From CAYFHQ01 sp964342805 (lineage in GTDB: Bacteria; Bacillota; Clostridia; Peptostreptococcales; Acidaminobacteraceae), in the NCBI GenBank assembly GCA_964342805.1, contig CAYFHQ010000080.1, forward strand, positions 1-17,605: DNA of 17,605 nucleotides, read 5' to 3'. Shown here one piece after another: positions 1 to 7,927 of the stretch; positions within the stretch are counted from its first letter, which is position 1, and every line of letters starts with the position of its first letter. Position numbers and translations under genes: made by a program. The notes beneath the pieces were generated by a model. It was not told the DNA's origin, did not search any database, and worked only from the letters and a program-made list of their open reading frames with translations.

Positions 1-1
1 G

Positions 2-517
2 AAAGAAGCATCATTAACGTTTGATATTGTCATTGGTGAAACGTCGAAGCTGAACGGCTCACTAAATTCAGAAGGTTCCATTCGGATTGATGGTACAGTT
101 GAAGGCAATGTAACCTGTAAGGGTGACGTCATCATTGGTAGTGGCGCAAAGATCAACGGCGACATTGACGCAACCAATATTGAGATCTCTGGGGATGTAC
201 ACGGAAATGTCTACTCCAGCGGGCTCCTAAAAATCAATGCGTCAGGTATTTTGACCGGAGACATTGAAGTCAAGAGCTTCCAGATCAATGAAGGCGGCGT
301 TTTCCAAGGCCTATGTAATATTAACAGTGGTGGACTTTCCGAAGACCGCAAGCGCAAGCAGGCTACAGAGCCACCGGTAAAAGAAGCAGCAAAGGCTGAG
401 GACAAGAAAGACACACCAGAGACCAAAGAAGAAAAGACAGAAGAAAAACCTTCCCAAAACAAGAATAACCGAAATAGCCGTTCCCAAAAGAACCAAAACA
501 AGTCACAGTCTGCATAG
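2..517 (+). CDS. Bactofilin (polymer-forming cytoskeletal protein), 5' end outside the window
   Basis: The reading frame is open from base 2 to a TAG at 515-517, giving 171 residues with no start codon of its own, so the N-terminus lies upstream of the window. About the first 105 residues alternate short hydrophobic strands with Gly turns (INGDID, ISGDVHGNV, LTGDIEV), the right-handed beta-helix rung pattern of bactofilins. Bactofilins self-assemble into nucleotide-free filaments that scaffold cell-wall enzymes at the membrane. The last 55 or so residues are rich in Lys, Glu, Gln and Asn and look disordered. That charged tail is longer than the core strictly needs and may be a partner or membrane-surface contact (inference). 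In related Firmicutes the gene often follows an M23 peptidase, which cannot be checked here. A strong terminator follows 86 bases downstream. Confidence 0.88.
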   Translation, partial: KEASLTFDIVIGETSKLNGSLNSEGSIRIDGTVEGNVTCKGDVIIGSGAKINGDIDATNIEISGDVHGNVYSSGLLKINASGILTGDIEVKSFQINEGGVFQGLCNINSGGLSEDRKRKQATEPPVKEAAKAEDKKDTPETKEEKTEEKPSQNKNNRNSRSQKNQNKSQSA

Positions 518-603
518 GTAGACAAGGCAATGGACTAAGTTTGACCTGGTCGCCCACATCAGTGGACACACTGGACAAATACACAGTCAACGGACATAAA
601 AGT

Positions 604-639
604 AGCAGTTGAGAAAGGAAACTTTCTCAACTGCTTTTT
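604..639 (+). terminator. Rho-independent terminator, probably bidirectional, between convergent genes
   Basis: A perfect 14-bp stem (604-617 with 622-635) encloses a GAAA tetraloop and is followed on the plus strand by five T (635-639). It ends the bactofilin transcript. Read on the minus strand the same stem is followed by CTTTTAT, so it can also end the convergent MocR-type gene that stops at 722. The rest of 518-721 shows no gene. Confidence 0.88.
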
Positions 640-721
640 GCTTGTCATCATTTTTACTTGTTCTGCAACCAGTCACTTTTTGAACTCGTCTATTCAAGCA
701 GAACAGCATCCTCAACTCCCC

Positions 722-2164
722 CTAGAGGTAGCGTTGCATTTGCTTCCCTTCTTGCTTCTTTTCCTTTCGGGCTTGGTCCATGAACAGGTTGAGCAAGTGA
801 CATAACCTCTTAATTCCTGGTTCAATGTCCTCCTCGTAGATAGCCGCAACACTGAGACGGAAGGCACTGATCTTCGACGGGGTACTAAAAAATGCATTCC
901 CGGAAACCACTTCAATCCCGTTTTCCAGGGCGAACTCATGAAACTTGTCTGCGTCCACCCATCCAGGAAGTTGTATCCAAAAATTCAGTCCACCACTGGG
1001 CTTCCTAAAATCACATTCCATGGGCAAGTGGGACTCCAAAGCCGCCACAGCCACCTGGTACCTGGAATGGAATATCCGCTTCATAGAGTCGATCTGCTTC
1101 TTCCAGTCCCCCTTCCTCAAGAAGAGGTCGAAGGCTCGCTGGGTTAGACCAGAAGTTGCAATGTCTGTGATGTGCTTGGCCATGAGGAGTTCCTGACCCA
1201 AGCGATTGGGGGCAACCATAAAACCAAGGCGCAAACCAGGCATAAAAATCTTGGAAAAACTTTTAATGTATATCACCCGCTGGTCGTCATCCAGCGACTT
1301 GAGAGTCTCCCCATTTTCAGATCCAAAAAATAGGTCACTGGCATAATCATCTTCCAACACCCAAAACCGATAGTCTTTGGCCAGTCGCAGGACTTGCCTC
1401 TTTCTTTCTGTGGTATAAGAGCATCCCGTTGGGTTGTGGAGGGTTGGCATGGTGAAAAACAACTTGGGCTTGTAGCGCTTGACTGCAGCTTCCAGGGCCT
1501 CTACATCAATCCCGTCGGGCCCCATGGGCACCTCAATAATGTTAGCCCCTTTCATTTTAAAGGCAGCAATGGCACCCGTATAGGTGGGAGACTCAACTAA
1601 GACATAGTCACCATAATGGAGAATGGCCTTAGACACCAAGTCAATCCCCTGCTGGGCCCCAGAGATAATCTGGACCTCGTCAGGACCGACACTAACCTCA
1701 TTATCATTCAAATAGGTAACAATGGACTCCCGTAAAGGCAAATAGCCTTGGGCGTCCTGGTAGCCAAAAGCAGTGCCCAGGTCACGATCAAGGACCTCAT
1801 TAATGGCCCTCTTAAAAACGTCCACGGGGAACAAGTCCGCGCTGGGTGTGGAGCTGGAAAACAGGTAGTCAATCTCATAGGCCCCCCGGGCCTCACTTGC
1901 CACCTGGTCTTCTTCCACCGGTGTTACAAAAGTACCACTCCCCACTTTTTTATAGACCAAGCCATTCTCCTCTAGGAGTTTATAGGCATTGACCACGGTC
2001 ACATTGTTGACTTGCAACAAGTCAGCCAGTTTCCGGATGGGTGGTAACTTCTGGTGGGGTCTGAGCCGGCCGGACATAATGCGCTTTTCAAGGGCCCGGA
2101 ACAGTTGCAAATAGAGGTGTTCCTTCTTATCCCGGCTCAATTCTATATTCTGATACGCTTGCAT
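722..2164 (-). CDS. MocR/PdxR-type GntR transcriptional regulator with aminotransferase-like domain
   Basis: The 480-residue protein has the two-part MocR architecture. Residues about 12-80 form a GntR winged helix (PPIRKLADLLQVNNVTVVNA, ending GSGTFV). Residues about 100-460 form a fold-type I aminotransferase domain. Visible PLP-site elements are NPTG (244-247), Asp272 and Tyr274 in EDDY, the Schiff-base Lys305 in SFSK, and the carboxylate-binding Arg436 in FRLS. These match the Lys312, Asp279, Tyr281 and Arg430 set known for GabR. Such proteins use PLP and often an amino compound as effector to regulate PLP synthesis, GABA or taurine genes. No likely target gene is adjacent, so the ligand is unknown. 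The ATG at 2164 has an AGAGGAG site 6 bases upstream. A short basic tail (KEKKQEGK) ends the protein. The gene appears monocistronic and follows a terminator and structured region at 2185-2378 that may control it. Confidence 0.92.
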   Translation of the reverse strand: MQAYQNIELSRDKKEHLYLQLFRALEKRIMSGRLRPHQKLPPIRKLADLLQVNNVTVVNAYKLLEENGLVYKKVGSGTFVTPVEEDQVASEARGAYEIDYLFSSSTPSADLFPVDVFKRAINEVLDRDLGTAFGYQDAQGYLPLRESIVTYLNDNEVSVGPDEVQIISGAQQGIDLVSKAILHYGDYVLVESPTYTGAIAAFKMKGANIIEVPMGPDGIDVEALEAAVKRYKPKLFFTMPTLHNPTGCSYTTERKRQVLRLAKDYRFWVLEDDYASDLFFGSENGETLKSLDDDQRVIYIKSFSKIFMPGLRLGFMVAPNRLGQELLMAKHITDIATSGLTQRAFDLFLRKGDWKKQIDSMKRIFHSRYQVAVAALESHLPMECDFRKPSGGLNFWIQLPGWVDADKFHEFALENGIEVVSGNAFFSTPSKISAFRLSVAAIYEEDIEPGIKRLCHLLNLFMDQARKEKKQEGKQMQRYL

Positions 2165-2184
2165 GGCGTTCTCCTCTATACTAG

Positions 2185-2215
2185 AAAAAAAGTCTCCATA
2201 TTTCTATGAAGACTT
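2185..2215 (-). terminator. Strong intrinsic terminator just ahead of the MocR-type gene (attenuator or end of a small RNA)
   Basis: On the minus strand an 11-bp stem with one G-U pair (2205-2215 with 2190-2200) and a GAAA loop is followed by seven T (2191-2185). The T run ends about 12 bases before the AGAGGAG ribosome binding site of the MocR-type gene. It therefore either ends a small RNA encoded upstream or acts as an attenuator in the leader of the regulator gene. Confidence 0.82.
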
Positions 2216-2246
2216 TCATTCGACTTAGACCCAGAGTGCCGTCACC

Positions 2247-2378
2247 TATAAAATTCAGGACCACGCTTCACCACGTGGGTGTACTACTCGCTGGTTCAGC
2301 CTTCCACCTTAAAAAGGAGGCGTGACATCAGCAACGAGACCCGTGCTCCCTAAACATTACCAGTGGTTGAATTTTATA
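2247..2378 (-). ncRNA. Candidate structured RNA: long imperfect hairpin (6S-like rod or cis-acting leader), family not recognised
   Basis: The 309-base stretch 2165-2473 has no credible protein gene. Within it a perfect 11-bp AT-rich inverted repeat, TATAAAATTCA (2247-2257) with TGAATTTTATA (2368-2378), encloses 110 bases. Nested pairings continue inward: 2260-2264 with 2363-2367 (5 bp), 2272-2275 with 2342-2345 (4 bp) and 2287-2293 with 2332-2338 (7 bp, one G-U). An asymmetric internal bubble lies between the second and third. This gives a rod with a central bubble, which recalls 6S RNA, though I cannot match 6S sequence features. The terminator at 2185-2215 follows on the minus strand, which sets the strand choice. 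I looked for T-box, SAM, cobalamin, lysine, glycine, purine, ydaO, tmRNA, SRP RNA and RNase P signatures and saw none. A weak minus-strand -10 (TATACT, near 2410) lacks a good -35. Confidence 0.42.
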
Positions 2379-2473
2379 TCGGCAACCAACAGCCCAGGCT
2401 TAGCTTAAGTATACCCTATGCCACCCAAAAAATCCAGTCGAGGCGGTCATCTCATAAAGAGCCTTGTCCCCAC

Positions 2474-3517
2474 TTAACGTTCTTGGATATTCCGTACATT
2501 CTTAATGATATAGTCCACAGTCCCATCCCCATTTCGGATGATCTGTACCTTGGTCGCGTCATGGAAGAGTTCAAAGTTGCCACGAATGGTGATACCCGTG
2601 TCCGTCTTAATGGCCTTGGTCTTAAACTTCTTCCCAACCCATTTTTTGTCTACCAAAAAGGCTTCATCAGTGTCTACACCAGCCCGTTCCAGTTCCTCGA
2701 GGAACTTTTCTTTTTTTACTGTATCATCGATCATTTGCTCTGTTAGCTCGATGGGATTGATCTCTGCCCCGTTCACATAAGCTTCGTCCATCTCTTTTCG
2801 AAGTTCAATGGATGTGCTGACCTCGTCCTTCATATTTCTCCGAATCCACTTCTCCATGGAGTCTCGAACGATCCGCGTCTTGTCCATATAATCAACCACC
2901 CTGGAGGCCTGGAGGAACTGCTTGGTGAAGTACTCACAGAGGGTTCCGTCTTCTGACTTAAGAGGTCTGTCAATGACAACCATGTCATACTCTGCTCCCG
3001 GTTGTGGCAGCTTAATAAAGGCACACTTGCTCAGTCGTTGGCGGGTTGATGGCAGGCTGATATCCTGGGAAATCAAATCCACCTTAAAACCAGCTTCACC
3101 AAACTGGATATCATGGACAAAGGACGTTTGATAGTCCATCTTCAACAGGGCTACAAACCGCTCTCCCCCGGACAAGAAGGTGGCAACAATCAAGTCTGCC
3201 GAGGGCACAATGGGGTTTTCTTGCATGACCTGAAACATCCACTTGGCATACTCTTGAGAAGCCTCAACAAAGCGGTCTGTGATGGTGTCATACATGCTTT
3301 GTGTAGCCCGGTAGGCAGCCCCCTGGGGATTAAAGAAGCTCAACTTTTTGTTTCCCTCTGCAGACAGGGCCTTTATGATATGCTGGGCAACAAAGGCCTG
3401 TAGTTGCTCATTCATTTCCAGTTCCCGGCTGGTGAGCAAGGGTTCGTCTCCGTTCTGGTCCAAAACGTGGACAATGGTTCTTTCTAAAATCACTTCTTCA
3501 ATATATCGTAATTCCAA
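2474..3517 (-). CDS. Nucleoid-associated protein, NdpA/YejK-like (37 kDa family)
   Basis: The 347-residue protein resembles the clostridial branch of the YejK/NdpA nucleoid-associated family. The overall layout, a mixed alpha/beta N-terminal half with FFNPQGAAYRATQSMYD near 60-75, a central FLSGGERFVALLKMDY (113-128) and a C-terminal beta-rich segment, fits this family. No membrane segment or signal peptide is present. These proteins associate with DNA and their precise role in Firmicutes is not settled. The start is a TTG at 3517-3515, chosen because a GGAG site lies 9 bases upstream (3528-3531) and the next in-frame Met would remove conserved N-terminal sequence. A terminator hairpin at 3554-3583 lies between the upstream exporter operon and this ribosome binding site, so expression probably needs the weak promoter at 3598-3603 plus readthrough. 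Confidence 0.8.
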   Translation of the reverse strand: MELRYIEEVILERTIVHVLDQNGDEPLLTSRELEMNEQLQAFVAQHIIKALSAEGNKKLSFFNPQGAAYRATQSMYDTITDRFVEASQEYAKWMFQVMQENPIVPSADLIVATFLSGGERFVALLKMDYQTSFVHDIQFGEAGFKVDLISQDISLPSTRQRLSKCAFIKLPQPGAEYDMVVIDRPLKSEDGTLCEYFTKQFLQASRVVDYMDKTRIVRDSMEKWIRRNMKDEVSTSIELRKEMDEAYVNGAEINPIELTEQMIDDTVKKEKFLEELERAGVDTDEAFLVDKKWVGKKFKTKAIKTDTGITIRGNFELFHDATKVQIIRNGDGTVDYIIKNVRNIQER

Positions 3518-3550
3518 GGCTAGGCTCTCCTTTTCATCTCATCCTAAAAC

Positions 3551-3583
3551 AAAGGCTACCCCAATGGTTACATTGAGATAGCC
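3551..3583 (-). terminator. Terminator after the exporter operon, lying inside the leader of the nucleoid protein gene
   Basis: On the minus strand a 13-bp stem with two G-U pairs (3571-3583 with 3554-3566) and a TAAC loop is followed by TTTGTTTT. It begins 23 bases after the adaptor gene stop and ends about 20 bases before the GGAG site of the nucleoid protein gene. Confidence 0.72.
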
Positions 3584-3597
3584 AATCTATCGTACCT

Positions 3598-3603
3598 ATT
3601 ATA
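3598..3603 (-). promoter_or_regulatory. Possible -10 element for the nucleoid protein gene
   Basis: A perfect TATAAT lies on the minus strand just after the adaptor stop codon. No good -35 hexamer is found 16-18 bases upstream. If used, transcription would start near 3591 and run through the terminator hairpin before reaching the TTG start. Confidence 0.35.
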
Positions 3604-3605
3604 CA

Positions 3606-4838
3606 CTATTTTTTAATCCGCGTGCCCGGTTCAATTTCATCGGTTGGAACAATCAATTGGTCACCAACTTTGATCCCTCCTAGGATCTCCATATAGGACT
3701 CCCCTTCAAGACCAATTTCGACTGGCTGGTCAAAGACCTGGCCCTCTTTTTCTACAAAGACGTAAACCTGGTCTCCCACACGGTAGGTCAACTCTTCAGC
3801 AACCCGGGGAACGTCCATGGCTTGACCAATAACAAAGGCCACGTCCAGTTCTTCTCCCAATCGAACCTGGTCCAGCTGGTCGGAGGTGATCTCCACCAAG
3901 ACCCGCTTCTGCTCAATCCCCAGGTCAGAGATCTTTGTATAGGCCTTGGGATGGATTTTGGACACCATACCCATGGCAGGCTCCATATCGTCTCGAATGG
4001 TAATAAAGACGGTCATCCCCTCTTTAAAATCACGAACGTCAGAGTCCAAGACCAAGGACTCCAAGTAGAGGTTGTCCGTTTTGGACAGTTCCAGTACTGG
4101 CGCACCCATGGTCACAAAGTCCCCTGCATTCATAAACTTTTCTGTGACAACACCAGCAGTTGTTGCTGCTATCTGGTGGTAAGAAACCATGACCTCAAGT
4201 TCCTCAACTACGGCTTCTTGGGCTTCAATTTCCGAAACGAACTTGTTCTTGAGTTCATCAGACAAAGATGAACGCACATCATTCAACTGGCTGACCCGCA
4301 TGTTGTAGGTTTCCAGGGCAACCTTTCTGCTTTGGACGCTGGCATCATAGACCGATTGACTAATGGCACCCGCCTCATATAAGGCCTTGTCATTCTTCAA
4401 TTGATCATCGGTGGTTTTGTAAGAGGCATAGGCTGCATTTTTCGAAGCTTCTGCTGTCCGTACCTTGTTGCGGTCGGCAGGCTTCAAGGCCTCATCCATG
4501 GCAAACTGTAGGGCTGCCAATTGTTCTTTTGCCGCCCGTAAGCGGAGTTCCGTTGTTTCACTGACAATGGTCACAAGGGGGTCTCCCACCTGGACCTTGT
4601 CGCCAGGTTCAACATGAATGCTGTCTATTTGTCCACTTACCAGGGGACTCACCGTTCTTTCCAGCCGTGACCGGACAGAAGCGTCCTCTTCAATGGTCTT
4701 AATCACTTGCCCCTTGGCAACTGCTTCATAGGTCACTTCAACCATACCCGACTGGAAACTGGCATAGGCCATGCCAGCCACTGCTATGATCACAACCCCA
4801 ATGATGATCAAATTCCTTTTCTTGATAAGCCCTTTCAT
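3606..4838 (-). CDS. HlyD/MacA-like membrane fusion (adaptor) subunit of ABC exporter
   Basis: The 410-residue protein starts with a basic N-terminus and one membrane segment (about 9-27), an uncleaved anchor. A lipoyl-like half-motif follows at 64-91 (SPLVSGQIDSIHVEPGDKV), then a long Ala/Glu/Lys-rich helical hairpin (about 95-220), the second lipoyl half (228-250, TTAGVVTEKFMNAGDFVTMG) and beta-barrel and membrane-proximal domains to the C-terminus. This is the standard order of HlyD/MacA adaptors, which sit outside the membrane and couple an ABC transporter to substrate release. In Gram-positives there is no outer-membrane channel partner. It is the last gene of the run. The upstream permease stop TAG is part of this gene's TAGGAGGG ribosome binding site, 9 bases before the ATG, so the two are probably translationally coupled. 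Substrate cannot be deduced. Confidence 0.9.
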   Translation of the reverse strand: MKGLIKKRNLIIIGVVIIAVAGMAYASFQSGMVEVTYEAVAKGQVIKTIEEDASVRSRLERTVSPLVSGQIDSIHVEPGDKVQVGDPLVTIVSETTELRLRAAKEQLAALQFAMDEALKPADRNKVRTAEASKNAAYASYKTTDDQLKNDKALYEAGAISQSVYDASVQSRKVALETYNMRVSQLNDVRSSLSDELKNKFVSEIEAQEAVVEELEVMVSYHQIAATTAGVVTEKFMNAGDFVTMGAPVLELSKTDNLYLESLVLDSDVRDFKEGMTVFITIRDDMEPAMGMVSKIHPKAYTKISDLGIEQKRVLVEITSDQLDQVRLGEELDVAFVIGQAMDVPRVAEELTYRVGDQVYVFVEKEGQVFDQPVEIGLEGESYMEILGGIKVGDQLIVPTDEIEPGTRIKK

Positions 4839-4847
4839 AACACCCTC

Positions 4848-7205
4848 CTATGTCATACGATTCTTCAGTGCTTCTATGAAATCGAGTCGTTTTATCCTTG
4901 AATATGTTGCCACTTGTGCAATCAATACAAATATCAGCGTCAGTATGGCTGTTAAGCCATAGTGGGACCAGGTGAACTCCACTTCCAGAGAATAAAGTTC
5001 TGTGCTAAAGGCCGCCATAACAGACTCCAACATGGCTGTACCAATGGGTATACCCAGGAGAATACCAAACAAGGTCATGATCACATTCTCCCGCAAAAGA
5101 ATGAAAAAGATTTCGTTTTGGGACAAGCCCATGACCCGCAGGGATGAAAACTCCAGTCGCCTTTCCAGTATACTCATGATGGTTGAGTTATAGACGATAG
5201 CAAAACCCAAAATACCAGAAAAGACAATGAGAATACCCACACTGGCCAGGGTCAGCTGCAAGAACTCTTGATATATATTGACCAAGTCTTCCATGGATTG
5301 AACCGAGGCCACCCGTTTTATGTTTTGAAGCTCCTTCTTAATGGGATCATGGGTGTTGACATAAACCCCATTGATCAGGTTGTCATCCAGGAGTTGCCTT
5401 TGCATATAAGACAAGTCCATATATACATTGGACCCCAGTTGCTGCTTAATGACTCTTTCCACCGGCATAAACACGTCTTCTCGACCAGGAATAAAGGTCT
5501 CCACCTTGACCAGGTCTCCCGCTTGAACATCCAGGAGTTTGGCCAGGCCTTCACTCATAAATACCCCTTCTTCAGGCAGGTCTACCGTATTTCCATTGGT
5601 GTCAACAAAGCCATACATATTGGACTTTCGAGGTACCCCAATGACCGTAACGATCTTTTTACGCCACTTACTCTTGATCTGGAAGGGATACTCTAGCTTT
5701 GGTGCAATATCAGACACCTCAACAAGGGACTGGATCTCGTTGACAGCATGTTCACTGACCGGCTGTGAGAAGTTGATATTATAGTCCATCCGAAGGAACT
5801 TGGAATAGTGGTCCACAAAGATGGTGTCAAAGGCAGAGGACTGGAACATGGGCATAAGGGTAATGGAATAGGTCAAAGCTATACCCAATATGATAAACAC
5901 GGTCCTCTTCTTTACCCGTAACAGGTTCCGCACAGCAATCTTTTCCGAGAAGGATATATACCGCCAAATCCAGGTTCTCTCCAGGATAGAGTGTTTCCCC
6001 ATTCGAGGGGGTTCTGGCCGCATGGAGTCCGCTGGATGCACCTTAAGGACCCCCCTGGACCCCCACAAACCTGCCACAATGGAAAAAATGACAGACAGGA
6101 CAATGGCCATGGCCATGTATTGGGGATACAAACGTATACGGAGATAAGGCACACTAAAGAACTGGGAGGCATATAAGTCCGTCATGCCTGCTGCAGTTAG
6201 ACTGCCAAGGACGATTCCTATGGTCGCCCCCACCAGGCCTATAACGGTGCAATATTTGGTATAGTGCCACATGATCTGGCCATTGGTATAGCCCATGGAC
6301 TTAAAAACGCCAATGGATGTACGGTCATTCCGAACGGTCCTGGAAATCATAACACCCATTATGGCTGCTGCTACCCCCAAAAATATGAAGGGGATGGTCT
6401 GGGCACTCTTCTTGCCCCCATCGATCTCTTCATGGACAATCCGGGCAGACAGCTGGTCCTTTTGCTGATAAATCCGTCTAACCCCATAACGTTCAAGGCG
6501 GTCTTCCACACGGTTCATCAAACGTTCTACGTCTTGTCCTTCCTCCGCCTGAATCAATATCTGATTATAGTAGGCATTCATACCAAAGGACTTCATGGCA
6601 AACTCTTCTGCTACCCACACAACCCCAAACCGGGAGGGGGCAGGCAACAGGGACATTTCATTTTCCATTAAATAAACAAATTCGGGACTGGACGTCACCG
6701 ATTGGACAGTCAGATTGTAGGTCTCCCCAAGAATTTGCGGGGTGATCGTATCTCCCACCTGAATTCCCCGGGCATTGGCAAAGGTCCTATAGACATAGAC
6801 GTCCTTGCTCCGGTTGCGAATACGCCCCTTGTCAAAATGGTAGACGTCATTGACCTTGTCTTCTGCCTCCGGTTCAGAAATCACTCGGACAGTGACCTTT
6901 TCGTCTGTGTCCCCAATTTTCAAGGGAACATCGAAGGAGATACGCCCCTGAGCCAATTTCACGCCAGGCATGGCTGCAATTTCTTTGACTGCTCGCTCGG
7001 GTACCTTGACCAGCTCCACATAAATGTCTGCAAAATTTGATTCGTCGTAATAGAGTTCTACTGAATTTTCTAAATTGATCATGGACATGGTAAAGGCGAC
7101 ATAAGTCATGAGGCCAATTGCAATCACCAAGGTGACAGCGATGAACTGGCCAATGTGTCCAGTGATCATGCGAAAGAGTCGCAGATTGAGCTTCGACATT
7201 ACCAT
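4848..7205 (-). CDS. FtsX-like (MacB-type) ABC transporter permease with two FtsX domains
   Basis: The 785-residue integral membrane protein has eight predicted membrane segments: about 20-40, 270-288, 318-340, 364-382, 434-452, 654-676, 708-728 and 750-768. Two large extracytoplasmic domains lie between the first and second and between the fifth and sixth, giving a duplicated FtsX arrangement. The motifs RTSIGVFKSMGYT (295-307) and RRLEFSSLRVMGLS (682-695) are the cytoplasmic coupling segments of FtsX permeases. This duplicated form is common in Firmicutes and suits export of lipids, peptides or antimicrobials rather than small-nutrient uptake (family knowledge). The start overlaps the ATPase gene: ATG at 7205 overlaps by 7 bases, and a second in-frame ATG at 7199 overlaps the TAA stop by one. 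An AAAGGA site lies 4 or 10 bases upstream respectively, so either start is possible. Confidence 0.9.
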   Translation of the reverse strand: MVMSKLNLRLFRMITGHIGQFIAVTLVIAIGLMTYVAFTMSMINLENSVELYYDESNFADIYVELVKVPERAVKEIAAMPGVKLAQGRISFDVPLKIGDTDEKVTVRVISEPEAEDKVNDVYHFDKGRIRNRSKDVYVYRTFANARGIQVGDTITPQILGETYNLTVQSVTSSPEFVYLMENEMSLLPAPSRFGVVWVAEEFAMKSFGMNAYYNQILIQAEEGQDVERLMNRVEDRLERYGVRRIYQQKDQLSARIVHEEIDGGKKSAQTIPFIFLGVAAAIMGVMISRTVRNDRTSIGVFKSMGYTNGQIMWHYTKYCTVIGLVGATIGIVLGSLTAAGMTDLYASQFFSVPYLRIRLYPQYMAMAIVLSVIFSIVAGLWGSRGVLKVHPADSMRPEPPRMGKHSILERTWIWRYISFSEKIAVRNLLRVKKRTVFIILGIALTYSITLMPMFQSSAFDTIFVDHYSKFLRMDYNINFSQPVSEHAVNEIQSLVEVSDIAPKLEYPFQIKSKWRKKIVTVIGVPRKSNMYGFVDTNGNTVDLPEEGVFMSEGLAKLLDVQAGDLVKVETFIPGREDVFMPVERVIKQQLGSNVYMDLSYMQRQLLDDNLINGVYVNTHDPIKKELQNIKRVASVQSMEDLVNIYQEFLQLTLASVGILIVFSGILGFAIVYNSTIMSILERRLEFSSLRVMGLSQNEIFFILLRENVIMTLFGILLGIPIGTAMLESVMAAFSTELYSLEVEFTWSHYGLTAILTLIFVLIAQVATYSRIKRLDFIEALKNRMT

Positions 7206-7906
7206 TCAATCCTTTCTGGATCAATTGGATCTGAGTTCAACTTGTTCTCGATGATCTTTCCAGAACGCATTCGGATCACCCGGTCAGCCATGTTTCCAAT
7301 GGATGCATTGTGGGTGATAATGAAAACGGTTTTGTTCATGGTCTTGTTGATCTTGTCCAGGAGCTTCAATATGGATATCCCTGTTTTGAAGTCCAAGGCC
7401 CCTGTGGGTTCGTCACAAAGGAGGACTTTTGGATTTTTAGCAACAGCTCTGGCAATGGCCACCCGCTGCTGCTCGCCACCTGACATTTGGGCTGGAAAGT
7501 GGTCCTTTCGTGATGTGAGTTCAACCGCATCTAGAACCTCGTCAATGTCCAATGGGTGGGCACAGATTTCTGTGGCCAACTCCACGTTTTCCTTGGCTGT
7601 CAGATTGGCCATGAGGTTGTAAAACTGGAAAACAAAACCCACGTCGTTTCGACGGTACTTGGTGAGTTGTTTGTCATTGTAGTTGGTGATCTCGGTTTGA
7701 TCAAAGAAGACCCGACCGTCTGTGGGCACGTCCATGCCTCCAATGATGTTGAGGAGGGTGGACTTGCCGGAACCCGAAGGCCCCAAGATCACAACGAACT
7801 CTCCCTCGTTGACTTCAAAGGTCACGTCGTTCACAGCATTTACGGTGACCTCGCCCATTTGATAGTCCTTACGCAATGATTTTACTTGTATAAATGATGC
7901 TCCCAT
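7199..7906 (-). CDS. ABC transporter ATP-binding protein (MacB/LolD-type)
   Basis: The 235-residue protein is a complete nucleotide-binding subunit. Walker A GPSGSGKST is at 42-50, the Q-loop Gln at 94, the signature SGGEQ at 142-146, Walker B VLLCDEP at 161-167, the D-loop GALD at 169-172 and the switch His at 199. The sequence around Walker A and the signature (MSGGEQQRVAIARA) is typical of the MacB/LolD/FtsE class that energises FtsX-like permeases by mechanotransmission. The ATG at 7906 follows an AGGGGA site. It begins 21 bases after the pseudouridine synthase stop and its TAA overlaps the permease start, so ATPase, permease and adaptor are one functional and translational unit at the cytoplasmic face of the membrane. 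Confidence 0.95.
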   Translation of the reverse strand: MGASFIQVKSLRKDYQMGEVTVNAVNDVTFEVNEGEFVVILGPSGSGKSTLLNIIGGMDVPTDGRVFFDQTEITNYNDKQLTKYRRNDVGFVFQFYNLMANLTAKENVELATEICAHPLDIDEVLDAVELTSRKDHFPAQMSGGEQQRVAIARAVAKNPKVLLCDEPTGALDFKTGISILKLLDKINKTMNKTVFIITHNASIGNMADRVIRMRSGKIIENKLNSDPIDPERIEW

Positions 7907-7927
7907 AGTTCCCCTGCTTTCCTATTA

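Noticed and set aside
2247..2378. T-box, cobalamin or SAM riboswitch ahead of the MocR-type gene
   Set aside because: Short resemblances (GGTGGAA, GGAAGGC) lack the required surrounding core motifs and lie too far from the terminator for a T-box.
2418..2477. Plus-strand mini-ORF of 19 codons, basic (MPPKKSSRGGHLIKSLVPT)
   Set aside because: No ribosome binding site, and it runs into the 3' end of the opposite-strand nucleoid protein gene; likely chance.
2363..2746. 127-codon plus-strand reading frame
   Set aside because: Mostly antisense to the nucleoid protein gene, with no ribosome binding site and no recognisable features.
3822..6671. Long plus-strand reading frames (3822-4271, 5268-5696, 6264-6671)
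   Set aside because: All are antisense to the adaptor and permease genes and lack ribosome binding sites and family features.
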